NCBI GenBank assembly: GCA_019416455.1
Contig: DXXG01000030.1
Location: 77,069 to 141,068, forward strand
Length of the DNA: 64,000 bases
Origin: Clostridiales bacterium
Lineage (GTDB): Bacteria; Bacillota; Clostridia; Oscillospirales; Acutalibacteraceae
Direction: 5' to 3'
Each line of letters opens with the position of its first letter. Position 1 is the first letter of the stretch. The notes under the pieces were generated by a model, which had not been told where the DNA came from, searched no databases, and saw only the letters and a list, made by a program, of their open reading frames with translations. Below are positions 48,895-57,836 of this stretch, in pieces. The translations under genes were made by a program, and so were the position numbers.

Positions 48895-50310
48895 ATGAAG
48901 CGAGGAAAGAAACCAGTATTTTTTGTGGTGGCGCTTCTGATCGTTGCCCTGGTGTATACGTCCCTGTTCGGCGTGTACGGCCAGAACGGCGACTTCAAGG
49001 TGACCTACATAAAAGGTACCGGTGATATCCGTTGGGGCATCGACATCCGGGGCGGTGTGGAAGCCACCTTCAGCCCGGCGGGGGATGTGGAAGCCACCGA
49101 GACGGAGCTGGAAGCAGCCAAGCAGATCATCGAGACTCGAATGGTCTCCAACAATATCACTGACTACGAACTGTACACCGATCCCACCAACAACCGGATC
49201 ATCGTCCGGTTCCCCTGGAAGAGCGACGAGACCGATTTCGATCCCGAGTCCGCTATCGACGAGCTGGCAGCAACCGCTCAGCTCACCTTCCGGGAAGGCA
49301 TGGAGTATGAGTCCATGGAGAACGCTGACGACGGCAGCGTGGTGTACAAGACTCCCACCGGCACCACTGCCGAGAACATCATCCTGGAAGGCAGCGACGT
49401 GGTTTCCGCGGAACCTGCTATGATTCAGGACGAGAGCACCGGCGATTACAAGTATGTGGTGGCTCTGAAATTCAGCGACGCCGGCAAGGAAAAATTTGCC
49501 GAAGCTACCGCTGACCTGGTAGGCCAGACCATCTCCATCTGGATGGATGACGTGATGATCTCCTATCCCACTGTGGAAGAAGCCATTACCAACGGCGAGT
49601 GCACCATCACCGGCGACTTCACCAGCGAGGAAGCCACTCAGCTGGCCTCCAAGATCCAGGCCGGCGCTCTGCCCTTCGCTCTGGAAGTTTCCGACTTTAA
49701 CTCCATGGCGCCCACCCTGGGCACTCAGGCCCTTGACGCCATGATGCTGGCCGGCGTGATCGCCTTTGTCATCATCGCTGTGCTGATGATCCTGGTGTTC
49801 CGGCTGCCCGGTGTTGTGGCCGCCATCACTCTGGCCGGTCAGATGGGCCTGTGCTTTGCCGCCATCTCCGGGTTCTTCCCCTTCCTCAATTCCTTTACCA
49901 TGACTCTGCCCGGCATCGCCGGTCTGATCCTCTCCATCGGCATGGGCGTTGACGCCAACGTGATCACCGCCAGCCGTATCCGTGAGGAGCTGAAGAATGG
50001 CAAGACCCTGGACGGCGCCCTTCAGATGGGCTTCAAGAACAGCTTCTGGGCCATCTTCGACGGCAACATCACCACCGCCATCGTGGCTATCATGCTGATG
50101 GGCGTGTTCGGACCCAGCAACATCCTGTCCATCATCTTCGGCGAATCCACCACCGGCTCCATTTTCTCCTTTGGCTTTACCCTGCTGGTGGGCATCATCG
50201 CCAACTTCGTCATGGGTGTGTTCGCTACCCGGTTGATGACCACTTCTCTGGCTGGCTTCAAGTGCCTGCATAAAAAATGGCTGTTTGGAGGTGCTCGGGG
50301 CGATGAATGA
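48895..50310 (+). CDS. secD: Protein translocase subunit SecD
   Basis: A 471-residue membrane protein that assists Sec-dependent export with SecF, using the proton motive force. One N-terminal helix (about 9-24) is followed by a periplasm-side (extracellular) domain containing RWGIDIRGGVEATF and a C-terminal set of five helices with TLGTQALDAMMLAG, LPGIAGLILSIGMGVDANVITASRIREEL and TGSIFSFGFTLLVGIIANF. ATG at 48895 follows GGAGG. The first extracellular domain is short, as usual for Firmicutes. SecF overlaps its end by eight bases. Confidence 0.94.
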   Translation: MKRGKKPVFFVVALLIVALVYTSLFGVYGQNGDFKVTYIKGTGDIRWGIDIRGGVEATFSPAGDVEATETELEAAKQIIETRMVSNNITDYELYTDPTNNRIIVRFPWKSDETDFDPESAIDELAATAQLTFREGMEYESMENADDGSVVYKTPTGTTAENIILEGSDVVSAEPAMIQDESTGDYKYVVALKFSDAGKEKFAEATADLVGQTISIWMDDVMISYPTVEEAITNGECTITGDFTSEEATQLASKIQAGALPFALEVSDFNSMAPTLGTQALDAMMLAGVIAFVIIAVLMILVFRLPGVVAAITLAGQMGLCFAAISGFFPFLNSFTMTLPGIAGLILSIGMGVDANVITASRIREELKNGKTLDGALQMGFKNSFWAIFDGNITTAIVAIMLMGVFGPSNILSIIFGESTTGSIFSFGFTLLVGIIANFVMGVFATRLMTTSLAGFKCLHKKWLFGGARGDE

Positions 50311-51256
50311 GAAAATGTACCGCTTTGACTTTTACAAGAACAGAAAGATCTACTTTGGGATCTCCATCGTGCTGATCGTGGTGGGCATCCTTGCCAGCGT
50401 GATCCTGGGACCCAAGCTGGACATCCAGTTTGCCGGCGGCGCCATGGTGAAATATTCCGTGGAGGGCGGCGACATCACCCAGGAAGAGGTCCGGGATGTC
50501 ATTAAAGAGCAGATGGGTATGGATTGCTCCGTCACCGTCAACCAGGACATCAGCACCGGCGCCAATCAGGTGACTGTGTCTTTCGCCGGCAACCAGAGCA
50601 TCAGCCCTGAGGAGCAGACCCAGGTGGCCACCGTGCTCACCGAGGCTTTCGACGAGCTGACCTTTAATCTGCTGGCTTCCAACTCCGTGGAAGCTACCAT
50701 GGGTGCCCGGTTCTTCCAGAAGTGCCTGGTGTGCCTGGCTATCACGGCTGTGTTCCTGCTGCTGTACATCACCCTGCGGTTTAAGAAGATCGGTGGTTTC
50801 TCCGCCGGCGTCACCGCTATCGTGGCTCTGGTCCACGACGTAGTCATCGCTTTCTGCCTGTTCGTGGTGTGTGGCATGTCCATCAACGATGTGTTCATCG
50901 CTGTGATCCTTACCATCCTGGGTTACTCCCTGAACAGCACCATCGTTATTTACGACCGTGTCCGTGAGAACAAGCGGAAGCTGGGACCCAAGGCCAAGTA
51001 TGAGGACTTGATGAACTTGAGCCTGAACCAGACTCTGGGCCGCACCCTGCTCACCTCCTTGACCACTTTCCTGGCTCTGGTGGTGGTGCTGATCGTGGCA
51101 CTGCTGTTCAACATCGACACTGTTGTGACCTTTGCTCTGCCCATGATGGCTGGCGTGGCTGCTGGCTGCTTCTCCAGCCAGTGCATCGCTCCCAACCTGT
51201 TCGCCATGTGGCAGATCCACAAGCGGGAGAAGATGGACGGCGCCAAGAAAGCTTAA
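50303..51256 (+). CDS. secF: Protein translocase subunit SecF
   Basis: A 317-residue partner of SecD. One N-terminal helix (YFGISIVLIVVGILASVIL), an outside domain with LDIQFAGGAMVKY, and a five-helix C-terminal bundle with GYSLNSTIVIYDRVREN and NQTLGRTLLTSLTTFLALV match the family. It begins at ATG 50303 inside the last codons of secD, with GGAGGTG nine bases upstream. A compact terminator follows. The separate genes contrast with fused SecDF of Bacillus. Confidence 0.94.
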   Translation: MNEKMYRFDFYKNRKIYFGISIVLIVVGILASVILGPKLDIQFAGGAMVKYSVEGGDITQEEVRDVIKEQMGMDCSVTVNQDISTGANQVTVSFAGNQSISPEEQTQVATVLTEAFDELTFNLLASNSVEATMGARFFQKCLVCLAITAVFLLLYITLRFKKIGGFSAGVTAIVALVHDVVIAFCLFVVCGMSINDVFIAVILTILGYSLNSTIVIYDRVRENKRKLGPKAKYEDLMNLSLNQTLGRTLLTSLTTFLALVVVLIVALLFNIDTVVTFALPMMAGVAAGCFSSQCIAPNLFAMWQIHKREKMDGAKKA

Positions 51257-51268
51257 AATTTTGTGTGC

Positions 51269-51295
51269 GAAAGGGACCTTCGGGTCCCTTTTTTG
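51269..51295 (+). terminator. Terminator after secF
   Basis: AAAGGGACC (51270-51278) pairs with GGTCCCTTT, over a TTCG-type loop, with a T run. Confidence 0.92.
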
Positions 51296-51375
51296 CTGCC
51301 CTTTTTCGTGGGAAAGGACGCATAGGCGGGCGGAAGAAGAGAAATCCTAAAAGAAAAAAGGAGAGAACGCCTGCC

Positions 51376-51648
51376 ATGAAATCATCCAAATCAGGATCCA
51401 AAAAACCGCTGCCCAAGGAAAACTATCACGAGCACGACCCACTCCCGGACCGCCTGCTGCCGGTAGATTCCGCTGTGGCTTCCGCCAACGAGTGTACCGG
51501 TCTGATGTTCACCCCTCCGGAGAACTCTTCCCAGATGGCGTCCTACCAGGAGCTTTCCCCTATGGCCATTCCCCGCCGGGAGCCTGGCGTTCCTCGTCAG
51601 GCGCTCCACTGTCCCGACAAGGGAGACCGGCCGGAAAAGAGGCAGTGA
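51376..51648 (+). CDS. Unrecognised 90-residue soluble protein
   Basis: A 90-residue protein beginning MKSSKSGSKKPLPKENYHE, with a basic N-terminus, then Pro- and Glu-rich sequence (LMFTPPENSSQMASYQE, then IPRREPGVPRQALHCPDKG) without hydrophobic segments. Low complexity and proline content suggest an unstructured protein. AAGGAG lies 12 bases before the ATG. The frame is open back to 51181 within secF, but the start there is unsupported. It has its own terminator. No family is recognised, and a role with SecDF is not implied. Confidence 0.6.
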   Translation: MKSSKSGSKKPLPKENYHEHDPLPDRLLPVDSAVASANECTGLMFTPPENSSQMASYQELSPMAIPRREPGVPRQALHCPDKGDRPEKRQ

Positions 51649-51661
51649 GTTTTCAAAGTGA

Positions 51662-51695
51662 AGGGCTCCGGCTTGGCCGGGGCTCTTTTCTTTTT
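51662..51695 (+). terminator. Terminator after the 90-residue protein gene
   Basis: GGGCTCCGGC (about 51663-51672) pairs with GCCGGGGCTC over TTG, with one G-T pair, and runs into TTTTCTTTTT. Confidence 0.75.
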
Positions 51696-51706
51696 GGCGT
51701 GGCATG

Positions 51707-51715
51707 TGCTATAAT
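51707..51715 (+). promoter_or_regulatory. Extended -10 promoter of the MBL-fold gene
   Basis: TGCTATAAT at 51707-51715 is an extended -10 box. The -35 position holds only T-rich sequence. Confidence 0.55.
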
Positions 51716-51770
51716 AGCTGCATATACAAACAATCTTTAGGCCGGACGGGCCAGGGAAAGGATGAGTGAT

Positions 51771-52397
51771 ATGGCAGCGATCCAGATCAAATGGTTGGGG
51801 CATTCCTGCTTCCGGGTGGAGTGCGATGGCTACGCTATCGTGTTGGATCCCTTTGAGCCGGGCAGTGTGCCGGGGTGTAAGGATATCCAGGAGACAGCGG
51901 ACCAAGTGCTGTGCAGCCACCAGCACTACGACCACAATTACACGGCAGGGGTGACCCTGCGGGAGAACGGCCCCGAGAATCCCTTCACGGTAACGGCGCT
52001 GCCCTCCTTCCACGATGACTGTCAGGGCACCAAGCGGGGCCCCAACATTATCCACGTGCTGGAAGCTCAGGGACTGCGGGTGGCCCACTTCGGGGACGTG
52101 GGTGACATGCCCAACCCGGAAGTCTTGGAGCAGCTGAAAAACCTGGACGCGGTGATGATCCCTGTGGGCGGGTTCTACACGGTGGGACCCAAGGAGGCCC
52201 AGGCCATTGTGGAGGCTATTTCTCCCCGGGTGGTCATCCCCATGCATTACCGGTCCGACACTTTCGGCTTTGACGTGCTGGGTACCCTGGAAGGCTTTCT
52301 GGAGGTGTGCGGCCGCTGGGTGCGGTGTGATACTGACACCTTAGAGGTTACGCCGGGCATGAGCCATTACGCGGCGCTGCTCACCTACGGGGGCTGA
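51771..52397 (+). CDS. MBL-fold metal-dependent hydrolase (UlaG-like)
   Basis: A 208-residue cytosolic hydrolase of the lactonase-like MBL group. KWLGHSCFRVE and VLDPFEPG are the N-terminal part; the metal-binding motif is CSHQHYDHNYT (H, H, D, H) near residue 47; HFGDVGDMPN and IPMHYRSDTFGFD supply the remaining ligands. The natural substrate of these proteins is usually unknown; sugar lactones or phosphoesters are possible. ATG at 51771 is placed by GGAAAGGA eight bases upstream; ATG at 51762 is alternative. The next gene converges on it. Confidence 0.88.
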   Translation: MAAIQIKWLGHSCFRVECDGYAIVLDPFEPGSVPGCKDIQETADQVLCSHQHYDHNYTAGVTLRENGPENPFTVTALPSFHDDCQGTKRGPNIIHVLEAQGLRVAHFGDVGDMPNPEVLEQLKNLDAVMIPVGGFYTVGPKEAQAIVEAISPRVVIPMHYRSDTFGFDVLGTLEGFLEVCGRWVRCDTDTLEVTPGMSHYAALLTYGG

Positions 52398-52405
52398 TTG
52401 GCAAA

Positions 52406-52449
52406 AGAAAACGGGCCCGGCCGGGGGACGGCTTGGGGCCCGTTTTTTT
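52406..52449. terminator. Bidirectional terminator between MBL and amidase genes
   Basis: AACGGGCCC (52410-52418) pairs with GGGCCCGTT (52436-52444), with T runs on the plus side and a weaker one on the minus side. Confidence 0.85.
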
Positions 52450-52458
52450 AGGCATGGC

Positions 52459-53034
52459 TCAGGGATTTTGGGAAAAGCCGAAATACTCCAGGATGCCATT
52501 GTAGATGCCCCTGGCAAAGGCGGGCTGTTCGTCCCGGAGCTTCAGGGCGTCGCCGCCGTTGGTGAGATAGGCCAGCTCCACTAGGATGGCCGGCATCGAG
52601 GTGCGGCGCAGTACGTACAGACTGGGGTTCAAACGCACCCCGTTGTCACGGGTGCCCACGGCGTCCACAACGCCATTGAGCACGTGCTGGGCCAGCCAGT
52701 AGGCCTGAGTGTTCTGCTTGTAGACGTAGACCTCTGTGCCGTTGACAGCCGGGTTGGTGTTGGCGTTGCAGTGGATGCTGACGAAGTAGTCTGCCGGCCA
52801 GGAATTGGCCAGGTATACCCGGCGCTGCAAGCTGGTGGAATTGCTGGTGCCCAGGGTCTCGGTGGGAGTGGTCCGAGAGACCCGGGCGGTGAACCGGGGA
52901 TCAGCGTTCAAAAGCCGTGCCAGTTCCATCCCCACGGCGTAGTTGACGTCCTGTTCCCGGAGACCGAAGCCTTCCGCCCCGGCGTTGACCCCTTGGGGGT
53001 TGTGGCCCTGATCGATGAAAATACGGATGGGCAA
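52459..53034 (-). CDS. N-acetylmuramoyl-L-alanine amidase, Amidase_3 type, without signal peptide
   Basis: A 191-residue zinc amidase that cuts between N-acetylmuramic acid and L-alanine in peptidoglycan. The zinc and catalytic residues lie in IFIDQGHNP, ADYFVSIHCNANTN and AILVELAYLTN (final Glu). AGAEGFGLREQDVNY holds the second zinc-ligand Glu. The length is that of the catalytic domain alone; no signal peptide, membrane helix or cell-wall-binding repeat is visible, so it may be exported by lysis or another route, or act in sporulation. ATG at 53034 follows GGAGG. It converges on the MBL-fold gene. Confidence 0.9.
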   Translation of the reverse strand: MPIRIFIDQGHNPQGVNAGAEGFGLREQDVNYAVGMELARLLNADPRFTARVSRTTPTETLGTSNSTSLQRRVYLANSWPADYFVSIHCNANTNPAVNGTEVYVYKQNTQAYWLAQHVLNGVVDAVGTRDNGVRLNPSLYVLRRTSMPAILVELAYLTNGGDALKLRDEQPAFARGIYNGILEYFGFSQNP

Positions 53035-53201
53035 ACCAACCGCCTCCTTTCTGTGATCCTCTTTTCATCTTATTCTCAAGGACTTGGATGGGTGTTTTCA
53101 CGCTCTGAAAAAATTTTTTCAAAAGTGATTTCTTTTAATGGAATTCTCATGTTCCTCCGGTATACTAAAGCCAGAACAAACGAAACAAGGAGGATTTCAT
53201 T

Positions 53202-54077
53202 ATGAAGCATACACATCATGGAAAAGGAAAATTTTTGGCATTGGCGGCAGCGGTACTGTTGACAGCGGCACTGGCAGGGTGTTCCTCTGAAAGCGTCACC
53301 CAGGCCCAGGCTACGGACATCGCTCTGGAACACGCGGGAGTGGCTCAAGAGGACACCACTGCTCTCTCGGTGGAACAGGACAAAGAAAACGGTGTGGATG
53401 TGTACGACATCCAGTTCACCACTTCTGACCGCACTTACCATTACGATGTGTCCCAGAAAACCGGCGAGATCGTGAACTACTCTTACGATGGGGTCGAAAC
53501 GGCGGGCAGCACTACCACCAAGGATAAGACAGATACCACTAAGGATCAGTCCACCTCCTCCGCTTCCAAGACAGAGGGACAGTCCACCGCTCAGCAGAGC
53601 GGGACTGACACCCAGGCGAATGCCGCTATTACAGAAGAGGAAGCAAAATCCATCGCTTTGGAGCACGCGGGAGTCACAGCAGAGGAAGCCACTATCTACA
53701 AGGTGAAGGCTGACTACGACGACGGCCGGGCTGTCTACGATGTGGAGTTCGCTGTGGGCACTACGGAGTATGATTATGAGATCTCTCAGGATACGGGAGA
53801 GGTCATCAGCTACGATCAGGACGTGGAGGGCTGGACCCCTGTCACTGGTCAGAACCAGACTTCCAGCCAGACCGCCATTTCCCAGGAACAGGCCATCCAG
53901 CTGGTGCTGGACCGGATTCCCGGGGCTGCATCCACAGATGTGCGGATCCAATTTGAGCGGGATGACGGCCGGGAGCTGTATGAAGGCGAGGTCTACTATG
54001 ACCGGACCGAGTACGATTTCGAGATCGACGCCTCCACTGGGAATTTCATCGAGTGGAGCGTGGACTATCAGGATTGA
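53202..54077 (+). CDS. Lipoprotein with three PepSY-like domains
   Basis: A 291-residue lipoprotein: signal LALAAAVLLTAALAGC with lipid-modified C27. Three repeats follow (about 31-105, 145-205, 220-290), each with a helix such as TDIALEHAGV or SIALEHAGV or QLVLDRIPGA, then VYDIQFTT, VYDVEFAV or LYEGEVYY and a strand pair ending TGE-I/V. Between repeats 1 and 2 lies a Thr/Ser/Asp linker. PepSY domains are thought to bind or inhibit partners outside the cell. The gene is followed by a hairpin and a two-component system whose kinase could sense what the lipoprotein binds; that link is inference. Confidence 0.85.
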   Translation: MKHTHHGKGKFLALAAAVLLTAALAGCSSESVTQAQATDIALEHAGVAQEDTTALSVEQDKENGVDVYDIQFTTSDRTYHYDVSQKTGEIVNYSYDGVETAGSTTTKDKTDTTKDQSTSSASKTEGQSTAQQSGTDTQANAAITEEEAKSIALEHAGVTAEEATIYKVKADYDDGRAVYDVEFAVGTTEYDYEISQDTGEVISYDQDVEGWTPVTGQNQTSSQTAISQEQAIQLVLDRIPGAASTDVRIQFERDDGRELYEGEVYYDRTEYDFEIDASTGNFIEWSVDYQD

Positions 54078-54087
54078 TGAAGGGCGC

Positions 54088-54110
54088 GGCGCCGGGGAAC
54101 GGCGCCGTTT
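54088..54110 (+). terminator. GC-rich hairpin between the PepSY gene and the two-component genes
   Basis: GGCGCCG (54088-54094) pairs with CGGCGCC (54100-54106) over a GGGAA loop, followed by GTTTC only. It is probably a partial attenuator or an RNA end-protection stem. Confidence 0.4.
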
Positions 54111-54131
54111 CGCCTTGGAAAGGAGAGGCAT

Positions 54132-54809
54132 ATGAGGATCTTGATCGCCGAGGATGAGCGGGATCTGAACCAGCTCATCAAGCGCCGGCTGAAAGAGGCG
54201 GATTACAGCGTGGACTCCTGCTTTGACGGGGAAGAGGTGTTTGATTACCTGCTGGGAGCGGAGTACGACGCTTTGGTGCTGGACATCATGATGCCCAAAC
54301 TCTCCGGACTGGAAGTGCTGGAGCGTCTGCGGCGGGAAGGAAACCAGGTGCCGGTACTGCTGCTCACTGCCCGGGACAGCATCCAGGACCGGGTGGCCGG
54401 ATTGGATGCCGGAGCGGACGATTATCTGGTGAAGCCCTTCGCTTTCGAGGAGCTTCTGGCTCGGCTGCGGGTGCTGCTGCGCAAGCCCCAGGGGGAAAAG
54501 ACCAGCGTGCTGAAGGCGGGGGGACTGGAGCTCCACTTGAACACCCGGCAGGTGTTTCGAGACGGGGAGGAGGTCAAGCTTTCCTCCAAGGAATTTTCCC
54601 TGCTGCGGTACATGATGCAGAACGCCGGTACAGTGTTGAGCCGTGACAAGCTGGAACGCCACGTGTGGGATTACGATTTCTCCGGAGGCTCCAACGTGAT
54701 CGACGTGTACATCCGCTACCTGCGGAAAAAACTGGACGAGGGCCATGAGAAAAAGTACATCCATACCGTGCGGGGCCACGGCTATGTGCTGAAGGATGGA
54801 GAGCCATGA
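54132..54809 (+). CDS. OmpR/PhoB-type response regulator
   Basis: A 225-residue regulator. The receiver domain has MRILIAEDERDLNQL, the phosphoacceptor D51 in LVLDIMMPKLSG, LLLTARDS and the conserved Lys in YLVKPFAFEELLAR. The C-terminal winged-helix domain has VKLSSKEFSLLRYMMQNAG, VIDVYIRYLRKKL and YIHTVRGHGYVLK. It should bind DNA after phosphorylation by the kinase encoded next, whose start overlaps its stop. The PepSY gene upstream is the likeliest co-regulated gene. Confidence 0.95.
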   Translation: MRILIAEDERDLNQLIKRRLKEADYSVDSCFDGEEVFDYLLGAEYDALVLDIMMPKLSGLEVLERLRREGNQVPVLLLTARDSIQDRVAGLDAGADDYLVKPFAFEELLARLRVLLRKPQGEKTSVLKAGGLELHLNTRQVFRDGEEVKLSSKEFSLLRYMMQNAGTVLSRDKLERHVWDYDFSGGSNVIDVYIRYLRKKLDEGHEKKYIHTVRGHGYVLKDGEP

Positions 54810-56173
54810 AGCGATTGTCGTTGAAAACCAAGTTGGTGCTGCTCCACACCGGCCTGATGACCTTGGTGGTGTGCGCCCTGCTGGGCGTGCTGTTTTCCGT
54901 CAGTTCCCAGGAGATTCTCACCAACGTGCAGAACACCTTAGAAGAGCGGGTGTCCCAGTCGGTGGACGAAGTGGAGTACGATAAAGGCCGGCTGGAATTT
55001 GACTCGGAGCTGCTGGTGCTGGAAAACGGAGTATACCTGTCGGTGTACGATCCCGGAGACGGGCAGCTCCTCTACGGAAAGCTGCCTTACGGCTTTGCTT
55101 ACGATCTGCCCCTTTCCGACGGGGAACTGCGGACTGTCACCTCCGGGGAGACGGATTTTTACGTGATGGATCTGAAATTTCCCGTGGAAGGGTATGGAGA
55201 TCTGGTGCTGCGGGGGATCGTGTCCATCAGCGACGCGGAGAAAGATTTCCGTTTTACCTTGCGGCTGGCCTTGTTCCTCTCGCCGGTGATCGTCCTGCTG
55301 ACGGCGCTGTGCGGTTATCTGCTCAGCAGCTGGGCATTGCGGCCTGTGGCCCAGATCACCCAGACAGTGCGAAACATCCAACAGGAGCAGGACCTTTCCA
55401 AGCGGGTGCGGCTGGGAGAGGGCCGGGATGAGATCTACACTTTGGCCCAGACCTTCGACAGCCTGCTGGACGCAGTCCAGGTGAGCTTCGAGAGAGAAAA
55501 GCAGTTCACCAGCGACGTGGCTCACGAACTGCGCACACCTTTGACTGTGACGCTGGCTCAGTGCGAGTCCTTGCTGGAACGGGAGGACCTTTCCCCAGAG
55601 GCTCGCCGGGAGACGGAAGTGATCTTCCGCAAGGCACGTTCCATGGCGGACATGGTCTCCCAGCTGCTTCTCCTGTCTCGGGCAGATCAGGGCCGGGAAC
55701 GGCTAACCTTGGAGCGTTTGGATCTTTCGGAACTGAGCCAAATGGAGGCGGAGGAATTCGTCCAGGTGGCGGCTCAGAAAGACATCACCCTTTCCGCGGA
55801 CATCCAGCCGGGGCTTTTTGTCACCGCCGATCAGACCCTGCTGCTGCGGCTGTGGGAGAACCTGCTGCGCAACGCCGTGACTTATGGCCGGGAAAAGGGT
55901 CACATCTGGATGAGCTTGAAAGAGAAAGACGGTCGGGCAGTTCTTCAGGTGCGGGACGACGGCATCGGCATCGCTCAGGAGGATCTGCCCAAGATCTGGG
56001 ACAGGTTCTACCAGGCGGACCCCTCCCGCAGCGGAGACAGCAGCGGCTTGGGGTTGTCCATGGTGAAATGGATCGTCCAGGCCCACGGGGGAGAGATCCA
56101 CGTGGAGAGCACTTTGAGCCAGGGCTCCGTTTTTACGGCAGAACTGCCCCTGGCTGACCGGGAAGAGGCATGA
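54806..56173 (+). CDS. Sensor histidine kinase
   Basis: A 455-residue membrane kinase partner of the upstream regulator. Two membrane helices (about 11-33 and 148-170) flank an outside sensor domain of about 115 residues rich in Asp, Glu and Tyr. A HAMP segment (about 172-225) precedes the H-box DVAHELRTPLTVTLAQ with H240. The ATPase part has LWENLLRNAVTYG (N box), VRDDGIGIAQEDLPKIWDRFYQAD (G1/F) and SSGLGLSMVKWIVQAHGG (G2). It is of PhoR/VanS-like type. A terminator follows. Confidence 0.95.
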   Translation: MKRLSLKTKLVLLHTGLMTLVVCALLGVLFSVSSQEILTNVQNTLEERVSQSVDEVEYDKGRLEFDSELLVLENGVYLSVYDPGDGQLLYGKLPYGFAYDLPLSDGELRTVTSGETDFYVMDLKFPVEGYGDLVLRGIVSISDAEKDFRFTLRLALFLSPVIVLLTALCGYLLSSWALRPVAQITQTVRNIQQEQDLSKRVRLGEGRDEIYTLAQTFDSLLDAVQVSFEREKQFTSDVAHELRTPLTVTLAQCESLLEREDLSPEARRETEVIFRKARSMADMVSQLLLLSRADQGRERLTLERLDLSELSQMEAEEFVQVAAQKDITLSADIQPGLFVTADQTLLLRLWENLLRNAVTYGREKGHIWMSLKEKDGRAVLQVRDDGIGIAQEDLPKIWDRFYQADPSRSGDSSGLGLSMVKWIVQAHGGEIHVESTLSQGSVFTAELPLADREEA

Positions 56174-56215
56174 AAAAAGGGATCGCTGCCATAAAAGCAG
56201 CGGTCCCTTTTCGGT
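56172..56215 (+). terminator. Terminator after the histidine kinase gene
   Basis: AAAAAGGGA followed by GCTGC pairs with GCAGC and TCCCTTTT across an ATAAAA-like loop (56174-56213). It also faces the converging MATE gene. Confidence 0.82.
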
Positions 56216-56229
56216 TTTTAGGATAGGGT

Positions 56230-57609
56230 TTAGCGTTCCTTCACGGTCTCCAGATGCTGGATCTCCTTGCGGTACAGCCGCAGGAACAGAATGATGCTTA
56301 CGGCCAGGGAGAAGCATTCGGCGATGGGGAAAGCCCACCACACATAGCCCACCTGCTGGGTCACCTGAGCCAGCAGCCAAGCCACAGGCACCAGCACTAC
56401 CAGCTGACGCATCAGGGAGACGATCAGGCTGTACACGCCCCGGCCAACGGCCTGGAACAAGGTGGAGGACACAATGCCCAGCGCAGCGAACAGGAAGCAG
56501 GTGCAGATGATCCGCAGAGCGGGAATGCCGATCTCCAGCAGCTCGTCGGAGGCGTTGAAGATGCCCAGCAGCCACTGGGGGAACAGCAGAAAGACTGCCA
56601 TGCCCACTGCCATGATTACCAGGGCGATGATACATCCAGAGCGGAAGGCGGACATCATGCGGCGCTTGTTGCGGGCGCCGTAGTTGTAGCCCAGAATGGG
56701 AAGCAGGCCCTGGTTCAAGCCGAACACAGGCATGAACACGAAGGATTGGAGCTTGAAGTACAGTCCGAACACGGTGTAGGCCGCGGTGGAGAAGGAGGAC
56801 AGAATGCCGTTGATGGCCATGGTCATCACAGTGCCGATGGACTGCATGACGATGGAGGGCACGCCCACAATGTAGATGTCCTTGATGATCCTCCCGTTGG
56901 GCTTGAAGCCCCGGAAGGAGATGGTCACATCGTGCTCCCGGAAAGCGATCACCAGGGAAGAAACGGTCATGGCCAGGATCTGTCCGGCCACAGTAGCGAT
57001 GGCGGCGCCAGTGACACCCATGGCGGGGAAGCCAAACAGGCCGAAGATCAGGATGGGATCCAGGATGATGTTGGTGACAGCGCCGATGAGCTGGAAGATC
57101 ATGGGCCAGATCATGTTGCCGGTAGCTTGGAGGATCTTCTCCAAGGTGACTTCCACGAACACGCCGAAAGAGAACACGTAGCAGACGGAGATGTAAGCGC
57201 TGCCCATCTGGATGATCTCCGGGTCGGTCTCAAAGAGCTGGAAGAAGGGAGCGGAGAAAAACGCGCCGTAGATGGCAAACAGCACCCAGGTGCAGATCCC
57301 CAGGAGAATGCCATGAACGGCGGCGGAGTTCGCTTCTTCTTGAAGACCCTGTCCCAGCCGGCGGGAGATCAGGGAGGTGACGCCTACGGCGGTGCCCACC
57401 GCGAAAGAGATGAGCAAATTCTGTAAGGGGAAGGCCAGAGAGACGGCGGCTAATCCTTTTTCGCTGACCTGAGCCACGAAGTAGCTGTCCACAACGTTGT
57501 AAAGAGCCTGTACCAGCATGGAGAACATGGCCGGCAGTGACATGGAGAAGATCAGAGGCAGAACGGGGGCCGTGCCCATCTTGTTTTGTCGAGATTCCTG
57601 CGCTTGCAT
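56230..57609 (-). CDS. MATE-family efflux protein
   Basis: A 459-residue transporter with twelve hydrophobic segments, of the NorM/DinF family that exports cationic drugs with Na+ or H+. Family features: LPLIFSMSLPAMFSMLVQAL, VVDSYFVAQVSEKGLAAVSLAF, and a second half with GTVMTMAINGILSSFS and PVFGLNQGLLPILGYNYGARN. I chose ATG at 57609 because AGGATGTG lies just upstream and the sequence start agrees with the family. The upstream frame to 57834 would overlap the secA promoter. Substrate not readable. Confidence 0.9.
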   Translation of the reverse strand: MQAQESRQNKMGTAPVLPLIFSMSLPAMFSMLVQALYNVVDSYFVAQVSEKGLAAVSLAFPLQNLLISFAVGTAVGVTSLISRRLGQGLQEEANSAAVHGILLGICTWVLFAIYGAFFSAPFFQLFETDPEIIQMGSAYISVCYVFSFGVFVEVTLEKILQATGNMIWPMIFQLIGAVTNIILDPILIFGLFGFPAMGVTGAAIATVAGQILAMTVSSLVIAFREHDVTISFRGFKPNGRIIKDIYIVGVPSIVMQSIGTVMTMAINGILSSFSTAAYTVFGLYFKLQSFVFMPVFGLNQGLLPILGYNYGARNKRRMMSAFRSGCIIALVIMAVGMAVFLLFPQWLLGIFNASDELLEIGIPALRIICTCFLFAALGIVSSTLFQAVGRGVYSLIVSLMRQLVVLVPVAWLLAQVTQQVGYVWWAFPIAECFSLAVSIILFLRLYRKEIQHLETVKER

Positions 57610-57714
57610 ACCACACATCCTATCTATTAATTCAAAATACATGTCATTATAGCAAATTTCACGTGGAATGAAAAGGTCCCCCAGACTGAAATTGTAAATA
57701 AACTGTGGCTTTTC

Positions 57715-57744
57715 TTGCAAAGGAGCGGCTTGCCATGGTATAAT
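57715..57744 (+). promoter_or_regulatory. Strong secA promoter
   Basis: TTGCAA (57715-57720) and TATAAT (57739-57744) are 18 bases apart, with an extended TGG before the -10 box. Confidence 0.82.
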
Positions 57745-57836
57745 AACAAACGAATATGCGCCGCGGATCCGCGGCCAAAACCTTTTTGGGCATGGAAAGG
57801 GGAAAGCCTCCCCTGGAAGAAAGGCATGATACATTT

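Noticed and set aside
53488..54135. Ser/Arg/Pro-rich alternative frames within the PepSY lipoprotein gene.
   Set aside because: They are out of frame with the lipobox-containing protein and carry no signals of their own.
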